Below, in pieces: positions 42,615 through 54,929 of a stretch of 64,000 bases of DNA; the first letter of the stretch is position 1; every line of letters begins with the position of its first letter. The stretch covers positions 9,305,225 to 9,369,224 of the forward strand of contig OZ025273.1 of assembly GCA_964019165.1 (NCBI GenBank). The letters run 5' to 3'. Source of the DNA: Mastigias papua (lineage: Eukaryota > Cnidaria > Scyphozoa > Rhizostomeae > Mastigiidae). Made by a program: the position numbers and the translations under genes. The notes under the pieces are model-generated. The model was not told the DNA's origin. It searched no databases and worked only from the letters and a program-made list of their open reading frames with translations.

Positions 42615-43037
42615 TACACGCTTTTTTTCATAGGGAACCTAGTTCAAGGCCTAGTTCCAAAAGTTGCTTATTTTTGGATCTCCAAAGATCAAATTGTAGT
42701 ACTAAAAGTTCCTTAACAGTTCCTTACTTTTCAGCCCACAATCAGTGCCATAAAAATGGTACGGACACAAGGAAAACATTGACATCTTGAATTTTCCCTT
42801 TAATTTTGGCTGTAACATAAGATATCAATGAAAAATGAAGGACTTAACACAAGTATAGTAAACAATCTATGAGGGTTTTGGCTGCGAATGAATGGAAACA
42901 GCTTCCTAACTCTTGATTGTTTGGTGTTATAAAAATTTATCAAATTGAAAAGTTCCTTAGGGAATTTTCCTCTAATAGTATAGGTTCTGTAAATATTTCG
43001 GCATTCTACATATAGGTTCCTTATAAAAAAGCATGTA
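42615..43037. mobile_element. TA-flanked MITE, family A (keyword TTCCTTA), copy 3
   Basis: Ends TACACGCTTTTTTTCATAGG and TTCCTTATAAAAAAGCATGTA; TTCCTTA recurs inside at about 42712, 42722, 42954 and 43016. The interior (TTTAATTTTGGCTGTAACA, GGCTGCGAATGAATGGAA) matches 45104..45449. Confidence 0.75.
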
Positions 43038-43137
43038 ATGGATGATTGCGATCTAAGAGAGTTGATAAATTCATACATGTTTAAATTCAAAATTTCACAA
43101 AAGCCTATCACTCCGCTTGTTCAAATTGCATAGATTT

Positions 43138-43325
43138 CATGTGACAATATACGTATTTCAGTGTCTGGTCTTCGTGTTGTGCGTGTATGTCCGTGTAACA
43201 CTGCAATGCTGTGCAAACTTGACTATTCTTGCCTAGAAAGTCTTAAGAAGTTTTAGTAATGAAATTAAGAAGCTTAGAAAATGTCAGCACTAGGCGAAAA
43301 CGACCTTCCTATAAAAAAAGGTGTA
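43138..43325. mobile_element. Keyword MITE fragment
   Basis: The core GTGTGTATGTCCGTGTAACA-like sequence and the right end CCTATAAAAAAAGGTGTA match the right half of 51901..52174. The left end is missing. Confidence 0.5.
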
Positions 43326-43382
43326 TGTCTGCTAGTTATTTCAAGGCAATGTAACTAACAGGAATTTACGTTGGGAGCTGGC

Positions 43383-43560
43383 TACATGTTTTTTTTAAGA
43401 AACAGGTATATAAGAAACCCGAGACTCAAATCAGGAAAAAATTAAGAAACGTCTAAGAAATACGTATGTAAAAAACATGAGGATCAAATCAGGCAAAAAT
43501 TTAAGAAGCGTTTAAGAAACACAGGCGGGCAGGACTTCAAAAGTAAACAAAAGCCAAGTT
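43383..43560. mobile_element. Keyword MITE (TAAGAAAC), left part
   Basis: TACATGTTTTTTTTAAGAAA start, then TAAGAAAC or TAAGAAGC about six times, with two copies of ATCAGGNAAAAA-ATTTAAGAA. Related words occur at 47105..47330. Right end not fixed. Confidence 0.45.
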
Positions 43561-43803
43561 GGCTCAAAGCAGAGTTTGTTCCTTATATGTGAAAGGATTT
43601 AGTTTCATATCAATAACTATATAAAGAAGATAGCAATAAATCAAAATCAATCAATACGAAATAATTTAAGTATAGAGACAAAATTTGAAGTTATTTATTT
43701 GGTCTTCATCCATTCAGGATTTAAACAAGTTTAATTCTTTCATTTGCGATGAAATAAAGTCCAGCGTCTTGGCCTATCACTTATAAACGAGGCTGGAATT
43801 CAA

Positions 43804-44154
43804 TACACGTTGTTTTTTTCATAAGAAAAACACTTTTTTCCTGAGGCTCAATTTTCTTAACTTTTCACGAATTTGAGGCTGAGATTTTCTTCAGATTTTC
43901 TTAACTTCTGAAGGAAAAAACTGGCTGAAACAGGCTACTCTGTATTTGTTGGGTCACCATATAAGTCTCGATCTTTGTACGAGAGTTTGCAAAAATGAGC
44001 CAATATCAATTTCTGGCATGTAAAGAAGATGAACTGTGATTTTCATAGCATTTTCTTGAACTTGAGCCTTGTGATTTTCTTAGGATTTTCTTAAGATTTT
44101 GGTCATTTGAGCTTCATTTTCTTATAAACTTTTTTCTTATAAAAAAAACGTGTA
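43804..44154. mobile_element. TA-flanked MITE, family C (keyword TTTTCTTA)
   Basis: Ends TACACGTTGTTTTTTTCATA and CTTATAAAAAAAACGTGTA. ATTTTCTTA recurs about eight times inside, often preceded by GA or CA. 351 bp. Confidence 0.75.
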
Positions 44155-44181
44155 TTATTGACATATCATCTCAATTAGTAA

Positions 44182-44420
44182 TGGCGGTTCAGTCGGCTTC
44201 CGTTAGCTAGCTGAAGTTAAGCTCGGTGGTGCTAGGTCAGCAACTGGATGGGCGACTATCCAGATAAAACGGCCAAAGCAACTCACTCCGCCGTCCTCCG
44301 GAAGGGACGTTAAACTAGGGTCCCATGCCTGGATGCGGCATGCATAGTAGGCCTAAATCAGCTGAAAACGATAGACATAACAGCCTACTCAAAATAAAGT
44401 AAATAACAACAACAATAAAG
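44182..44420 (+). mobile_element. 5S rRNA-derived SINE (SINE3-like)
   Basis: GCTGAAGTTAAGCTCGG (box A/intermediate element position) and GGTCAGCAACTGGATGGGCG (box C position) align in order and spacing with the internal promoter of 5S rRNA genes. The unrelated body contains CCGGAAGGGACGTTAAAC and GGGTCCCATGC, and it ends in an A-rich AACAACAAC tail. The 5' end of the 5S part is poor, so it is not a functional 5S gene. Confidence 0.6.
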
Positions 44421-44845
44421 TAATATGCTAAAGCTGATTAAATTATTTTGAGCAAATAAGTCGTGAGTTTCCTCACAGTTTAACTAAGCACCATAAAAAT
44501 TTGAAGAGAGACTGTATCCTTCCAAGAGGATAGTCAATTTAGCATAAAGGCAGGCATTTCCCATATAGGATTCCCTTTATGTCAAGTAGTCAAAATCATT
44601 AACTACGTCATAGTTGAATGATAGTAGACTACGTCATGTTTTGATGTTAAGAAGGATTGGAGGCTACAACTCTTTAATAACGAGATCGAAAACTCAATAA
44701 TATTCAACGGATGAAAAATTTATCAACTATGAAAGCCTGAAATATCTGGGAGCTAATAATTTAATTCAATAAGGCCTTCGCACACGCGATTAGTCTATAA
44801 GGCCTGCTGGTATACAAAGAAACTCTGAACGTGTACTATACACTC

Positions 44846-45076
44846 TTAAATCCAGGGGATCCAAGGAAACTCGAAGAGCTGATGTGCTCCTTGAGAATTT
44901 ACTGCTTTAATCTTAAGTGTTTCAGTAAGTACACTGCCCGAGGTGAGCACACAGCGTTTAATTCCATAGTCCCTAGCAATTCTTACAACAATATCTGGAA
45001 ACCTATTTATACGATGAAGATATTTAGCACACCCATAGTACTTAAGATAGTCGATGATTTCCTTGACGTCCTGCAA
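44846..45076 (-). CDS. Unidentified exon-like ORF
   Basis: On the minus strand a good acceptor (AATCATTTTGCAG, ending at 45072) precedes DVKEIIDYLKYYGCAKYLHR followed by INRFPDIVVRIARDYGIKRC, with normal-looking composition. A donor was not fixed: the frame runs to TAA at 44846. I do not recognise the family. A MITE (45104..45449) has its left end 30 bases upstream of the acceptor. It could be an exon of a gene whose other parts are not seen, or an orphan relic. Confidence 0.3.
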   Translation of the reverse strand: MQDVKEIIDYLKYYGCAKYLHRINRFPDIVVRIARDYGIKRCVLTSGSVLTETLKIKAVNSQGAHQLFEFPWIPWI

Positions 45077-45103
45077 AATGATTTGACCTAATGAGATTTA
45101 ATA

Positions 45104-45449
45104 TACACGCGTTTTTTATAAGGAACTCAGCTCAAGGCCTAGTACTTAAAGTTCCCTACTTTTGAACCTCCAATAGTCAAATTGTACTACCAAATGTTTC
45201 TTACTAGTTGCTCAATTTTCACTCCACATTTAGTGTCATACAAATAGTGCAGACACAAGTAAACATTGAAGTTCTGAATTTTGCTTTTAATCTTAGCTAT
45301 AACTTAAGATCGATGAAACATGACACAAGCCTGGCAAGCAATCTATGCTGGATTTGGCTGCAAATGAATGGAACCGGACTTCCTAATTCTTGATTGTTTG
45401 CTGTTATAGAAATTTTTCCAATTGAAAAGTTCCTTAGGGAAAGCGTGTA
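45104..45449. mobile_element. TA-flanked MITE, family A, copy 4 (internally deleted at the right)
   Basis: Ends TACACGCGTTTTTTATAAGG and AAGCGTGTA; the roughly 70 bases between TTCCTTAGGGA and the right tip, present in copy 3, are missing. Confidence 0.7.
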
Positions 45450-45465
45450 ATATGAAATGATATGG

Positions 45466-45598
45466 TCCAGCTACGATCTAAACATGATTTGATATATTGG
45501 ATGTAAAGATATAACATTTATCTGATCTACTTCAATCTGATCTGATTCGCTTTGACTTGATTCGATTTGATATGATTTGATCTGATATGATTCGATAC
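45466..45598. repeat. Degenerate (TGATM)n satellite
   Basis: TGATATGATTTGATCTGAT-like words, a decayed version of the kind of repeat at 438..782. Confidence 0.6.
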
Positions 45599-46483
45599 TC
45601 GGAGTGACATGCTATGATGTTCATCGATTAGGTTTTATACAGCTCATTTAATTCTCTGGAATATTTGTCCTGCATTTCAAGTTTCTTACCACTATTACAA
45701 AAGACTTGTATTACTACTGAGTTATCAGAAGGAAACTCGTTGTTGTATAATAAGGGGGAAACCATTGATCTCAGTAAGGGAGGCCAATATCGACTCAACC
45801 TCTCTTTCATGCATCATCGGCACACTCAGAAAGACCAAAGGATGACCACTTGGCAGAGTATCAAAACATATATTCTACGAAAAGGGAATCAGTGTTAGAA
45901 AGAGCTGAACAAGACTTCTTTGACTTATTAGACTACAGCTTATGAAGCAACGAGAAGTTTAATGTCAAAGCCAGATACATCCCCCTGACTAATCGCACAG
46001 CAGTTGATCATCTTCTTTGAAATATTATGCAGCTAACTTCGCGTTGTGGTTAACCCAAGGCTAAAGTTTCACAAGCAAATGGATAGAACGACATCAATGT
46101 TGAAGTATTTATGATCAATTTGAATAAATAATTCAGAGAGCGGAGCACGATTTTATAGATCGCTGCCTAGAAGCGAAATTCGCCTTAATGTACGTTTTCT
46201 TGTGTATTGCTGTATCCTTGAACTAAACAGTGACTACAGCATACAATTACTGACAATGGATAATCTCAAACCGTACCGGACTACAGCCTGTAAGTCTTGC
46301 TGTAGCATGTAATCTCCTAAGAAGTGAAACCATTTCTCTACAGTTTAACATCTTTGTAATCGCTCTAATGACCTTTTGAGGAGAAAAAGTCTTCTTTTAT
46401 AGTCGCAAAGCAAAATGAATAACAATTATCCCAGGATATAGTTCGAGATATAAAGTGGTAGGCAGGAGCAGAATCAAGTTCAA
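45599..46483. other. No gene seen
   Basis: A minus-strand frame at 45810..45628 (MKERLSRYWPPLLRS...) is followed by a possible donor but has no family or acceptor partner. Confidence 0.3.
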
Positions 46484-46625
46484 CAAAAAGGGCCGCAACC
46501 ATTAGTATTGTGGGAATCACATTCAAAGAATGCTCAATTGTGTAGGAATGAAGTAGGAATCACATTCGAAGAAGGAATGAATAAAAATGGTCAAAACCAT
46601 TAGTAGTGTGGGAACAATACTCACA
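46484..46625. repeat. Imperfect short direct repeats
   Basis: CAACCATTAGTATTGTGGGAA and AAACCATTAGTAGTGTGGGAA are about 105 bases apart, with GGAATCACATTCAAAGAA and GGAATCACATTCGAAGAA between. Confidence 0.6.
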
Positions 46626-47104
46626 GGATGTTTATTACTTAAATACTAATGCCTCTTGAGGCCCATGACATACAACAAAAGTACTAAACTGCTGCACTAC
46701 TAGACCACTTATATTCGATTTCATTATGCAACGAGAAAAAAACAACAGTAAAACAGATGGTTTATTCAGCGTCGTGGTTTTACAATTGTAGGCAGAAAGG
46801 CCTCTCAGGGTATATTGTTTTGGAACGATTGAGCCAATGGCATTGTGTGGAAAAACATCGGATCTTAAGAGTCATGGGAGGTAGCAACAACATCAAGAAC
46901 ACTTAAGGCCACGTTATCATCCACTTCAATGCTACTTAGTACCATCCATTTCAATACTATAAATCATGAGCTGAAAAACTGTTCACTACTTGTCGCCATA
47001 TAATTACGTATAATGACCCCTAAGTGTCCACTGAAGTATAAGGAAATATCATACGCAGAAAATCCAACGGGTCTAGTTTCATCACACGATTTCTCTATAC
47101 GACA

Positions 47105-47457
47105 CAAGTATAGAAGAAACATGAAGCTCAAGTCAGGCAAAAATGAAGAAACAGTTAAGGAACACAGGAGGCTGAACTTCAAAAACTGGAAATAAAAAAA
47201 ATACAACAAAAGATCCATTTCTCAAGTCTTGTCTGTCTCAGGCGCTTTGTTGTTATTCGAAATTTCAAGAATTTTAAGAAACATTTAAGAAACATTTTTA
47301 ACGCTGGGTTTCACAAAACATTAAGAAACATCCAGGATGATAGTAAAAAATTTTGCTTCTTAAATAAAAAAAAGTATGAAAGGTTCAATATTCTTAAATA
47401 AAAAAAAGTGCGGAAGGTTCAATATTCTTAAATAAAAGACTGCGAAAGGTTCAATAC
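47105..47457. repeat. Keyword (TAAGAAAC) cluster and 35-bp tandem repeat
   Basis: TTTAAGAAACATTTAAGAAA words at 47270..47330 belong to the 43383 type. From 47358 a unit of about 35 bases (TTCTTAAATAAAAAAAAGTG plus CGGAAGGTTCAATA) occurs two and a half times. Confidence 0.55.
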
Positions 47458-50400
47458 GATGAAATTGTAACATATATACCACAGTAAAAGCAACGAAAAC
47501 AAACCGCATTCAAAACATAATCAATGCAATAAGCGTACACAGCATTCTATAGACTGTATGAAGAGAGTGAAATGTTATTGGAAAATTAACTTAAAAACTA
47601 ATGGAGACGACAACCGAACACGAAGGCAGGTTTGAAAACTTTCAAGTATCAGTGTTTTCTTCATACAAATAAAAAAACAAATACGTAAAAAACGCTATAT
47701 ATTTTCTCGTGAACACTCTCAGTCAGGAAAGAAGCAGGGCCACCGAGTCCTCACTATGAGTGCCACTTAAAATTGTTTCTTTATTTACACTGCTGTTACC
47801 CATACTGAAGACAATGGCAGCCAAACACACCCAATAGTATACAAAAAAGGTCACTCCATCTCCACGCAGAGAATTCTACATGAAATCTAAATAAGAAAAG
47901 GTCATAGAGCACTGCCATAACTCTCAGCAAGACCCAGATAAGAAAATTAAACTAAATTCACATAGAGACAACAAGAAAATAAAGAAGGACCTGGCTGTTC
48001 TTACCCCAAAATGATAATCCAAGTCGTACAGCATTAGTACAGCTGTCAGTATTTCAATGTGTTGCTATAACTTTTCAGTGTCATGTTTTTGATGGAGAAA
48101 CTATCAGCATAAACAAAGAAGCAATTCCGTACAAAGTGGCGCCTCTTTCTTTTCTATATAACAAAGAATTAAAAGGGACTACACAAACTTACATCACCCG
48201 TGGCTGCTATAGAAGGAAAGGACAATTTGTCAGCGAGTTCCATCTATGATGGCCATTTACAATAATTATTAGAATTTCAACCAGGTGTCTCAAACAGGAG
48301 ACTCTATCACGTTAAAGCACCTTTATCCAGTTGCTTGCTCAAAAGTTTGGATGCGTGTGACCACCCAATGGGATGTCAAAAATTTTCATAATAATAGGCC
48401 AAGTGGGCCAGGTGCAGATGAGAGCACTCCTTTACAAGACACCTGATAAAGTTATAACAATAAAGCAATGAAAGCTAACACAAGATTGCTGCTGCTGTAA
48501 TTTTACTCAATTTGTATCAGAAAACCTTTTCGTATTTTTGATAAAAGAAATCGTTGCTTCAAGTATTTTTCGATAAGTGGCGCCTCTCTATGAGAATATC
48601 AACAGGATTGGAGTAATCGGAGCACTAGGGGGTTCCACGCCCTCCAGTAGTCTACCTTTCGTCAGAAAAAACCACTATTCTATTCAGTGAAACAGTATGT
48701 TGGTTGGTTCGGTAATGTAGCTTCAAAAGACTATGTGAGGCTGAAAGCTCGCCAGAATTCTCTATCTGGGTGTATATACATGCACTTTTAGGAAATGCAT
48801 AGAGGAGACTGACGATCTGGTCACTAATGTCGACAGGCAGTAAAATGTTGTTTCCTAACTGTACAAAGGGAGTTTCCAATTCATAAGGGGCACTACACAG
48901 CAAAAAAGGGCGTGACTCTGAAAAATTTTATTATACACTCCCCAAGCAAATCGCAGGGTCTCAAGATTCAAATATCCTGAATATCAAGGCTATACAGCCG
49001 ATCACAGCTATCAAATCCAAACACTGAACAACAGTTACTCATTGCGCATCAATCACAATATGTAATTTTACTACTGCGCAGAAGCAGATTTAAACCAAGT
49101 CATGAACCGATAAATTTCTCCAGTATTATTTAGAAGTTTGAGATAAAAAAGATAAATTTCTCTGACAATTAATATTCCCCATGCATAGACATGCCAGAGA
49201 AAAAGAGAAGTATATCTTTATTCTGTTAGCAAATAAAATAAGCATGCTATGTGCAACAGCGACAAATAGGAAACGTAGCAAGTTGTGGTCCGTAAATGTT
49301 TGCATTTTTCTGCATCACGCTATCATCCTTGCACAGTTCCAGTGCAGACTAGCAAGACATTTTCAAAACGCAATTTATCGACGAGCAAAAAATCCACAGC
49401 TAGGAGTTTCAGGCTAAGTACATTTGAGATTATACTGACGTGAATGACGATTTTTTTCCCTTGCAATCGTGCGTTCTGTTGACGTCCTCTTATTAAATCT
49501 CATACAAATGCAAGCAAAACGCTGTCAGGACCCTGCACGCGATTCTAATAGGGCACAGCATACATAGATCTTCCAATATAGAACTTCAATTAGGATAACT
49601 TTCCTCAGGAACGCCTAGTGTGTCTCATTAGAAAAGAAGCTGAAAGTGTCATTCCTCTGTTGTTGCCTTGCTATACTTTTGTGGGTTAGGTTCAAGATCA
49701 ATTGACAAAAAATGTGTGTGCGCGCGCGTGTGTGCGTGTGTGTGCTTTGATGTAAAACGCATTGACATACATCTTCATCAGTGCTAAACTTACAATTATA
49801 GTGTAATACTCATGAAGGTTGATATCGAAAGAGCTACAACTTAATTATCTGTAAACAATTGATCTCTTTTATGCTGTGGGTAACTGCATAGTTTTCAATT
49901 CACTACTTTACATTGATGACAAAATAGCCAATACTATTCACATCAGCAGCTAACCGTGTACTGTTTAACTTTCCAATTTCTAACGTATTGATATTGTAAG
50001 CAATAATTTATCTGTTGGTGAAGCTGACATCATTTCAGTTTAGGTATTCAACACCACGCAAAATAAATTTATATAGCTGGACCACTACACAAGCTCCTAA
50101 ACTATAATAAAATCCGAAATTAGTAACAATATATCCTACAATGTGAGTCAAGCACTCAAAATATCACCATTCTGCTAAAGGTCATCTGCCTTTTCCCATA
50201 TTCATTGAAGTTGATATTCCCGATAAATCAAAGTTCTATAAATGGAGTTTTCACAAAATTGTGCCATGTGTGCCATATTGTTTATTTTCCACAGCAATGA
50301 TGGGTAAATATTAAAATCCCAATGCCAGAAAAGTGCTGAATCTTCCATCGGCAACCAGATCTTAATTACAAGCCTTCCACACTTCAGAAAATCAAATCTA

Positions 50401-51900
50401 ACCAAGGCTTTCTAACTCTATGGATTTCTTGTATCTCTATCAATTTGAAACTAGTTCCCTACTTCGTCCTAATAGAAATAACCTCAATGTATTCATCCTT
50501 TTAGACGGAAAACCACTAATGAAAGTCACACACTACAAATAAAACAACAAATAAACAGAAATCACATAAATGAAGCCAAATCGCTCTAAAGTACTGTACT
50601 AAAGCAAATTGGTAGGCCTTGAACCTGCACCTATTCTTTAGATAACTACCTAAGAAGTGGCTGCGCGTTTCTTAGTCAATACCACATTACCTGAAACTTT
50701 TGCCCAAAATGGATTGTTGATACAAATCACCAAACTTTCCTCAAATGAGGCATGGGAAAAAACCTTCCTCCGGCTCATAGCCGAAGAACCTTTTTCTGGA
50801 CTCGGGTAGCTTTCAGATATAGTGCACAGGCGAATCTTTATTACAATGGGCAGAAAAATGTATGAAACGACTCAGCGCTGATAAGGAAAAAATAACGTGC
50901 ATTATAGCGAAATCTGCACCGAAACAGGTACCTCTAACTATATCCCAGAGGATCTTAAATGCTAACGCTTCATATCACTTGCAAAATAGATACCATAATT
51001 CCTTTTCATCTTTCCATATTGCATAAGGGCGGTTATGTAAGTATATCGAACGTATTATTATGGGCGCTTAAGAGATTTCACTTCTACGTCCCCCGTGAGT
51101 AAGAAGATGAAATTCAAACACCGTGAGAAGCAAAGGGAAAATTAAATGAATGATTTTCAGTGCAGAGCAATGCTAACGGGCAACTTACCACTAATCTCAA
51201 AGAAAACAACGCCATCGCAACTCAGAAGCGCACCATTGATTCTTTACGGAATTGAAAACACTATTCGGTCTGAACTAACAAAGAAGAATCACCAGAGATG
51301 CATTGATACGATGTCTCGAACTTGCAGGTGCTAAAGTAGCCTTGACTTTCTTTACAACATTCCCAGAGTGCTTTCAGAAGTCGGGATTTTCCATCAAATG
51401 CGAGTTACAATTGCTACTCACGCGGAGATTGAGAGCAGAAAGTGCTAAATTTGAATGTGTTCGTACAAACGCATATGAAAACATCTGTGTGCGTTCTATA
51501 ATTAATAATCTCGCATTAAAAGTCTTATTGCGAGAGGAATCAACAAGGATATCAATCTTAATCAACTGTTTCGTGTCTTTCACCGGTCAGCGAATCAAGT
51601 TTAATTGAAAAACGTCGACATCTTTCACAACAACTTCCATAAAAACTGATTTTGCTTCGTCGGTCTTAATTGAAATCGACTAAAGTTAAATAAAATAACG
51701 CCGATTGAAAGACGAAAAACAAGGCTAGTATAACCGAATGAGAATATAATCATCAACATAAAAACTTGTCGAAGGACATCATTGTCATGTTTTATCTGTC
51801 GTTTTGTACGACAAAATCATAGATACTATGCTTAACTTTTCAGCGTTGGGCAATACCCGGAGGATACCCAAACAAGCAACGAAGGCGGACTCTGTTCCTG
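47458..51900. other. Long stretch without a supported gene
   Basis: Short frames only. Landmarks: (GT/GC)n at 49713..49745, followed by a half of an H4-like hairpin (CATACATCTTCATCAGTGC); a weak tRNA-like promoter word at about 50615; and at 51190..51225 (minus) a short ATG-led frame ending at a GTAAGT donor that could be a first exon but has no partner. Confidence 0.3.
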
Positions 51901-52174
51901 TACACGTTTCTTTTTATAGAAAAACGGTTCATAGGAAAACAGCAGTCGAGACCGCTCAAAAAGCTAAGAATGTTCAAAAACTGGCTTTTGAGACCTATGA
52001 AAATCTATGTATTTCAGTGTTGTGCTTGTACAGCGCTTGTCTGTCTGTGTTAACGTTTACACAAACTCGAACATTATCGCAAACAAGTCATAAAAATTTT
52101 TAGTACTAAAATCATGAAAAAGCTAAGAAAGTTTCAGTATTAGGCCAAAAAGAACTTTGTGATAAAAAAGTGTA
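51901..52174. mobile_element. TA-flanked MITE, family F (CTGT-core)
   Basis: Ends TACACGTTTCTTTTTATAG and GTGATAAAAAAGTGTA with TA at both tips; 274 bp. The core GTACAGCGCTTGTCTGTCTG followed by TGTTAACGTTTACACAAACTC is shared with 43138..43325, 57899..58372 and about 17860. Confidence 0.7.
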
Positions 52175-53000
52175 CATTGCAATATGCGCGCCTTTATTCC
52201 ATGAAAGATTGGGATAGTTCAGAACGACAAGACTTGAAAATAAAGCTGAAAACAGTGATGTTGCAACAGGTTGGAAGTTGTAGAGTAGAACTCAAAGCAT
52301 ATGAAGGGAAGATTCTAGGAGTGAAATCAATATACGGGAACAGAAAACGAAAAGTAACTATTAGCAAAGCCCCATGTATTCCCAACAACACCTCTGGCAA
52401 AGCTTAATAGCATATTCTTCATTAACTAGGAGTTTCATGATGCTATTTATCAAAGTAGGAAGTAACATAGGATGTAATATATCATTGCTAATTCTCTCTA
52501 AACTTCACAAGACATTTTCAAATCAATACTACAACTGCAATCAGGGATGGTTTGAGATCAAAACTACAGAGTGGCTAATAAGGTAATAGGACCTGCCTCA
52601 GGGTGTGGAAGAAAAAAAGTGTTAGTAGCACCCAAAGAAGGATTGCTCGTAATATTACAATATCAGAGGGTTAGGGTGACGATCGGGCCGGAATAAAAGC
52701 TTCTTTACGTCGAGGAAGCCTGTTGTGTTGTGTACTGATGCAAAAGTCTAAGCTATTCCGGATAACAGGGCATCGAAACAGGAAGAAATTATGAGACAGA
52801 GCGCACAAAATTGACTGTGATGATTAATGGTTTAAGACAAATTACATGAAGCGAAAACAGCAGAAAATCATGTCAATTTGTGACAAGGTTCATTTACAAG
52901 AAAACAATCCATTGCAGTAGTGTCTAGTCGAGCAAGTGCTCCGTGGGTGATCATTTAGTTTTGCTGAGTTAAGACGTTCATGTGCTACATGAAAAATCTC
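52175..53000. other. No gene seen
   Basis: A frame at 52159..52407 starts inside the MITE end and has no recognised domain. Confidence 0.3.
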
Positions 53001-53097
53001 AAATACCTTATTGGCCCTTTTTACACCGGCCCTTTAAATGCCACTTCAGGAAAATTAACACCATTAAGGGCCGGCATAAAAAGGGCCAATAAGGTAT
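53001..53097. mobile_element. 97-bp foldback element
   Basis: Arms ATACCTTATTGGCCCTTTTT-ACACCGGCCCTTTAA and their complement (about 35 bases with few mismatches) enclose a 27-base loop. No target duplication beyond AT-rich context. Confidence 0.7.
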
Positions 53098-54734
53098 AGA
53101 ATATCGAGTATAGGTAAGTATGCTCAAAATGTAAAAGATGCTTGGCAAATTTGATAATAGCAAGAAAAGATATAAAGGTCAGTATCTAGTGAACATGCAG
53201 GTAATAACTGGGATCAAACCACAACCGAAGCAATCTTAAATAAAGTTGAATTTGCCTACACAGCATCAAGTAACAAGAGATTCCATATGCGAAAATGAAG
53301 TCCAGGCACCATCATTCAATCCAAGGGAATTTTAAGTCGGAAGAAATAGAAACTGAATCAACAACAGTCGTTGATGACAAAGTATTTGCCAATCTCCAAT
53401 ACAACTTGAAACTGTTGAAAATCCTTGCATAGCGCATAATGTGGCTTTTAAATACAACTTGAAGGCGAGCAGTGATTGAGTGCAATTATTAATTCGCTGG
53501 CCTAGCCCATATGCAAACAAAGCCAACAATTGCACAGATTCTAGTATGTGATGGAAAGAACACGCTGACAAGGGCAATGAACCAAACAACGAAAAAAGCA
53601 AAGAGGATCTAAATGAACAAAAGAAACTGTAACTTCAACAGCAAAAAGCAACGATGGGAAGACACGTAGTCAATGAGAAAATGCTGCAATTTCCTGGAAC
53701 TCTTTCCTAAAAGACTCAAGCATTAAGCAACCAAGGATTGAGAAACGACATAATGTGAAGATACGTGGTCAACGTCGTACAACAAATTTGAAGATCAAAA
53801 TCCACATCAGGCCTATAATGCAAAGAAAGTCTGGCTGTGTTCTGGCACCGGTAGAGCCGATGATTTAACCAAAAAGGGTGCTGTAAACACTATGAAAACA
53901 AGCAAGGAAATTGTGTATAATGCGAATAATGGATCTCCATTCGAAAACATCGCTCTGTCTTCATCAAGAACTAGAAGATACCAACAAGGAATGAGCAAAA
54001 ATGTCAAGGACCCAAGTAGATAAGAAGCCTGCGAAAGAACAAAGGATCCCACAACTGACCATAGCAACACTGGCACTCAATAGATAGCCGATGAAGGAAA
54101 GCTGGGAGAAGCCGATGAAAGAACAACGTATGCTCATAAAGGACTGTATAGTAGTATTGACACTCCTTGCTGAAGTGCAAGCAAATTTAGAGAAAATAAT
54201 AAACCTCCGTTAAATCTGATTTAAGAAAAGTGACCATTAAAAGAACAAGACTCAAAAAAGGCAAATAAATTTGGAAACGAGGAAAATCACAAGACACACA
54301 AATAACAAAGACATCTGATTGTCAGTATGAACAGAAAAGCAAGACATTACCCTATTGACAATAACAAAAAGATCTAGAAAGCAGTGAAAGCCAATGTTCT
54401 TGATGAAACCGAAAGGTGGGAAAATCGTCTTTATCAAAAGAAGGAGAGGAAATATCAGATGACAAAATGACTGCTGAAAGTATGATTCTCACGTAATGGA
54501 TATAACACGCTTTGTCGTTATCTATCGTTCAAAGAAGATGGGATCGATACCGATGATAAAGCTGGCATTGCTACAGCAAAGTAAAAAGCCATCAGCGTAT
54601 TGCAGCTGTAAAAAAGTGAAGTCAAAATTGAAAGAACATCTGAATTTGGTAATGCCAAACTATTGAATGGTATGAGCAAAATGGAAGTCATAGATATAAG
54701 TAAGAAAAAAGCGCTCAGTGTACCAACACAAATC
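53098..54734 (+). pseudogene. A-rich decayed sequence, probably LINE body
   Basis: Strong A bias on the plus strand with many scattered stops. Minus-strand frames (53332..54437) look membrane-like (Leu/Phe-rich) but mirror the base bias. The assignment to a LINE rests on the LINE-type 3' tail that follows. Confidence 0.3.
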
Positions 54735-54870
54735 AGCGTATTAATAGCCCCTTGAAAATCAGCACTGCTGAAGGGCCACTCCCCATAAATATATGAAATG
54801 AATGAATGAATGAATGAATGAATGAATGAATGAATGAATGAATGAATGAATCAATGAATGAATGAACGAA
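54735..54870 (+). mobile_element. LINE 3' tail (L2/CR1-like) with (TGAA)n
   Basis: AGCCCCTTGAAAATCAGCACT, then a complementary GAAGGGCCAC and CATAAATATATGAAATGAA, ending in about 15 TGAA units. A small 3' hairpin followed by a TGAA microsatellite is usual for L2/CR1-group LINEs. Confidence 0.5.
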
Positions 54871-54929
54871 TAAACTAATTAATTATTTAATTGATTTATG
54901 CAAACTTTAATACCATAAAGGAAGCGAAA

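Noticed and set aside
44182..44300. Functional 5S rRNA gene
   Set aside because: The 5' 40 bases of 5S are not recognisable, helix I cannot form, and the sequence continues into a SINE body with an A-rich tail.
50600..50680. tRNA gene or tRNA-derived SINE on the minus strand (GGTTCAAGGCC)
   Set aside because: A B-box-like word is present but the acceptor and D arms do not pair, and no second copy was seen.
53332..54437. Hydrophobic minus-strand frames that look like membrane exons
   Set aside because: The plus strand here is strongly A-rich, so the complement codes Phe and Leu by bias; the region ends in a LINE-type tail.
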